Source: Hyphochytrium catenoides (Eukaryota > Sar > Hyphochytriomycetes > Hyphochytriales > Hyphochytriaceae). Taken from it: DNA of 37,003 bases. Below are positions 34,046 through 37,003 of the stretch, in pieces. Under the pieces are notes generated by a model. The model made no database searches. It worked only from the letters and a program-made list of their open reading frames with translations, and was not told the origin of the DNA. Every line of letters begins with the position of its first letter. Positions within the stretch are counted from its first letter, which is position 1. The position numbers and the translations under genes were made by a program. The stretch covers positions 3,560 through 40,562 of the forward strand of contig FLMG01002852.1 in the NCBI GenBank assembly GCA_900088475.1. Reading direction: 5' to 3'.

Positions 34046-34713
34046 AGATGAACTAGTCACGAGAAAGTTTTTGCGCTAGTAAATGTGAAGATAGCAACTC
34101 GAGCAACTGAGTCTTCGCTAAGCGCGACATGACAGCCTCTTCTGACCCCGATAAGATTGTATTCTCCGGAGATGAGAAAGGGAGACTGAGAGTCTCCTCT
34201 CATTATGCTTTGCATGCAGAAGGAAAGAGTAATAGGTCTTTCTTAACATAAAGTTCTACTCGTGAAAATGCATCATGAGAGACAACAAGCAAGCAAGATC
34301 AAAGGAGCCTGTCGACAAGAGAGGTTAGAAGGGAGAAAGCCTTCTCTCGTGAAAGCTCTATTACACTTGGACTGCTGACTTGATACTTGCACCTCTTCTG
34401 CAAACCTAGGAAGGCTCTCCACATGTCCTTCTATTATTCCCAGCGTAAATCCTTGTGCGCGTGTGCCAAAGCCAAGCAAGTGAGGCAGCTCCTGCTAGGA
34501 ACAACTGAATCTCGGTTGCCTATAATAACACTTCGCTTTGTTAGGTATCAAAATCTTAACCCTTCAAGTGCTAACTAAAAGATGGGCGAGAGACCAAGAC
34601 TCCGTGGATCAAATGACAGTTTGCATACTCCGTAGATTGTATCGATAGAGTCCTCTGACGTTATCTACCTGATCTCCTTGTCGTTAACCATCCGTTAAGC
34701 TATAGGGATAAGG
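34046..34713. other. Sequence separating two chromodomain halves
   Basis: About 670 bases that would normally not exist between 'VEAIL..R' and 'YLLKWKGY'. It may be an insertion into the dead element, or the two halves may come from different copies. I find no terminal repeats or coding region in it. Confidence 0.45.
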
Positions 34714-34870
34714 ATGAGCTGTATCTCCATTTCCGACAAATATCTGTTGAAGTGGAAGGGTTACCTCGACGTGATGCTTCTTGGGAGCCAGAAGCTATGG
34801 ACAATCATGCGGACAATCTGTTCACAAACTTTTGGCAAAGCAGAGAACCAACAATTCCTCGTTCTGTTTC
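34714..34870 (+). pseudogene. Chromodomain second-half relic (Ty3/gypsy)
   Basis: KYLLKWKGY (34738-34764), then after a one-base frame change ASWEP, reproduces the aromatic-rich core of a gypsy chromodomain (usually 'YLVKWKGY...TWEP'). It is followed by DNHADNLFTNFW, like the closing helix. It lies about 690 bases downstream of the first-half relic at 33990-34045 on the same strand. Confidence 0.72.
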
Positions 34871-35083
34871 ACGACGCCGCTCCAGAGGACGTAGGAAGCT
34901 TACTTAGAAGTAGAGAGTTTAAGGAGAAACCTCCTCCTTACGCAAACACGTTCTCTTCTTCTAGAGTTAATAATGCTCATATCATAGTATTTCCTCCTAG
35001 CTAGTGACAGTCGTTACCCATACAAGAAGCATGCTCATTCACGCTCCCGACCGCTGTCCATCAGACCACTATTTTTCAACAAT

Positions 35084-35401
35084 TTGCCCAGCGACCAGCA
35101 ACAAGTCCCAACAAAATCAACGAACCGAACACTCAAAAATGCCAAGCAAGGGCTATCACCATTGGCTCCTTTGAAACTGACTGAAGTCCAGCTCTTCCCT
35201 ATTGATGGTATCAAGAACCTCTACAGAGCCATGTGGTGTTGGAACATGTGGGATTCTCACACCAGGAATACGGTGATCAATGGGGCAACAAGCTTACAGG
35301 CATTGACTGGCAGCCAGCAGTATAGATGTCACAAGATTCATGCCACAAATGCTCATCGTATGATTACATTGGCGATTAAACGTGCCTCAGAGGTACTCTA
35401 G
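35084..35401 (+). other. Unassigned open frame, 105 codons
   Basis: An open frame after the chromodomain relic, with a fairly even composition (blocks LAPLKLTEVQLFPIDGIKNL and MWCWNMWDSHTRN) and no simple repeat. I do not recognise it and there is no second copy in the window. It could be a leftover from a transposon, a small gene, or chance. Confidence 0.15.
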
Positions 35402-35620
35402 ACCAGTGAACTAGGATATATTTGACCACATTCGTAGTTGTTCTTCTCTTCTCCTTCTTTATCTGCTTGCATCTATGATATTCTTCTTACTCCTAGTAAC
35501 TCTTTATGAAGTAGGTACCATGAGTAGGACTCTTAGGTATAGGGACAGTGAGGTTACCATTATCCTTCACTGCTCACTCCACTAATTACAATGACATCAA
35601 CAACAGTTGTGTCACACCAT

Positions 35621-35999
35621 TGTTACTAGCAAAACCTTCGCTTACTCTGTGCACTCGCTCCTCTTCTTAAGAACCTTACTGTTCTTACATGTGGTTATCT
35701 GATGACAGGGGCGGGATAAAGCATCTTTGGAAAGTGGAAGTATGGTTATGCCAACTACGGAGCAGGGTACAGTACAACATCGATCCTACTACTACCACTA
35801 CCGTTTCATCTCTTACTAGTTAGCAAGAACCTTCGCTTCTTACTCTGTGCACTCGCTTCGTAAGAACCTTACCGTCCTTATTACATGTGGTTAGATGATG
35901 ACAGGGGCGGGATCAAGCATCTTTGGAACGTGGAAGAAGTATGATGGTTTGCGCACTACCGAACAGGGTACAGTACGTCCATCCCACTACCGTTTCATC
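35621..35999. repeat. Diverged tandem duplication of about 190 bp
   Basis: Unit 1 (about 35621-35810) and unit 2 (about 35812-35999) share, in order, AACCTTCGCTT, TACTCTGTGCACTCGCT, AAGAACCTTAC, ACATGTGGTTA, GATGACAGGGGCGGGAT, AAGCATCTTTGGAA, CAGGGTACAGTAC and CACTACCGTTTCATC. Small indels separate them. Not coding. Identity unknown; an old element fragment or a local duplication. Confidence 0.88.
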
Positions 36000-37003
36000 G
36001 GGAGGGTCAATTACAAGACGACGGCTCAACTAACGAAGAACAACACATTGGAGTACCAAGGTCAGATCTAATAATCACTAAGCGATAACTTCTAAGAGAG
36101 CAAACATAATCATACGCAGCATGCAGTTAGTTACAGGCAACTGTCATGACTGTAACTGCGTCTGATGATGATGGTGACGTGACGGACAGCGGCGACCGAC
36201 TTTGGAGACGACTACGACCATCCAGCAGCAGACTGTCTTTATTTGTTACTTGCGAAAGGACTTCTTTGCTATATTCATCGAGGGCGGACAGACGATGGGC
36301 GGTCTCAAGACGGAGAAGATGACAAGCTTCAACACTCGAGCAGATGACGTTACACAGAAGATCATCAGTGGTTACCGATGATATAGTTCTACATGATGCA
36401 TGCTACCTTAAGGGGGGTACTAACTACGAAGGAGGAGTCTTCGTCTCTGTTTGCTTGATCAGGAAGAATCGGAGGAGATGAGACCTATTCCGAATTACTT
36501 CTTCTCATCAGGTTATAGCTCTCATCATCTCTTCTCATCCCATGTGACGACGATCTGAGGAAGTATAGTAATCCAGTCGTCGTGTGGGAAGTGTATCAGA
36601 GTTTGATCTAGTCAACATGTCTTATAAAGTGCAATTTGATATGGTAGTCATTAGAGCGCCTCTGCTATGATGAACTCGGTTAGTTGCAAAACGTTATTGT
36701 CTTTTGTTTTGTTTCCCAGTTTCAAGCTTTCTTCCTTCTTCTTCTGTCATCTTTCCCACGATAAGCTCTTCACATTAAAAGTCCACGAACCTAGAGCTTT
36801 GAGCAACCAAATTGGACTCTTCTGAACACAGACAAGAAACATCATAGACCCTCATTGGGCTAACAGCTAGCAATCGTGGGTGGGTGCAACTGCGGCAGGT
36901 ATTGCAGGCGGCAATTACAACTGAAGAACTTCTCTATCTACTACTTGTAGGTTACTTATACGCCTGCAGAGGTTAGGGGATGGGTCATCCCCTTGTAACG
37001 GAC
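36000..37003. other. Right end of the window, nothing recognised
   Basis: About 1 kb with no open frame of note, no RNA gene and no repeat that I can support. A few GATGATGAT/GACGACGAC-type stretches occur, as elsewhere in the right half. Confidence 0.5.

Overview
This window is nuclear DNA from a eukaryote, most likely a flagellated protist or alga. The evidence is many short GT-AG introns (and one GC-AG), pyrimidine-rich introns full of (TC)n, a cilium/flagellum gene (CFAP70), a plant/fungal-type atypical phosphatase and a nucleolar SDA1 gene. A 91-N assembly gap sits inside a CT microsatellite. I cannot name the species; a microsatellite-rich alga such as a chromerid or stramenopile is only a guess. 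I saw no rRNA, tRNA, CRISPR or bacterial operon structure.

Left part (1-14.8 kb): conserved, ordinary genes. A 5'-truncated CFAP70 (15 exons in the window) is followed by a SIW14/PFA-DSP inositol-pyrophosphate-phosphatase-like gene (7 exons, one GC-AG intron) and then SDA1 (12 exons, all phases checked by hand). SDA1 converges with an intronless catechol O-methyltransferase-like gene on the minus strand. A decayed gag-protease-like retroelement scrap lies just upstream of SDA1.

Middle (14.8-17.8 kb): no intact gene. It holds an 11-bp inverted repeat, a doubtful RNase H-like retroelement relic and the CT repeat with the gap.

Right part (17.8-37 kb): lineage-specific and duplicated. An intronless 730-aa membrane-anchored protein with 12 NHL repeats heads a tandem array. 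A unit starting inside that gene (about repeat 8) and running about 3.6-4.3 kb has been copied, so two 5'-truncated, broken NHL pseudogenes follow. Each unit carries on the minus strand an intact 149-150 aa secreted protein that is rich in tryptophan and has four cysteines, of a family I do not recognise. A fourth intact copy lies on the plus strand at 33.2 kb. It is flanked by decayed Ty3/gypsy-like sequence: reverse-transcriptase-like upstream, and integrase C-terminus plus chromodomain downstream. The small genes have stayed open and nearly identical while the NHL copies beside them decayed, so the small secreted protein is probably what the array preserves. It is the best candidate here for something undescribed. 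The last 2 kb hold a degenerate 190-bp tandem repeat and no convincing gene.
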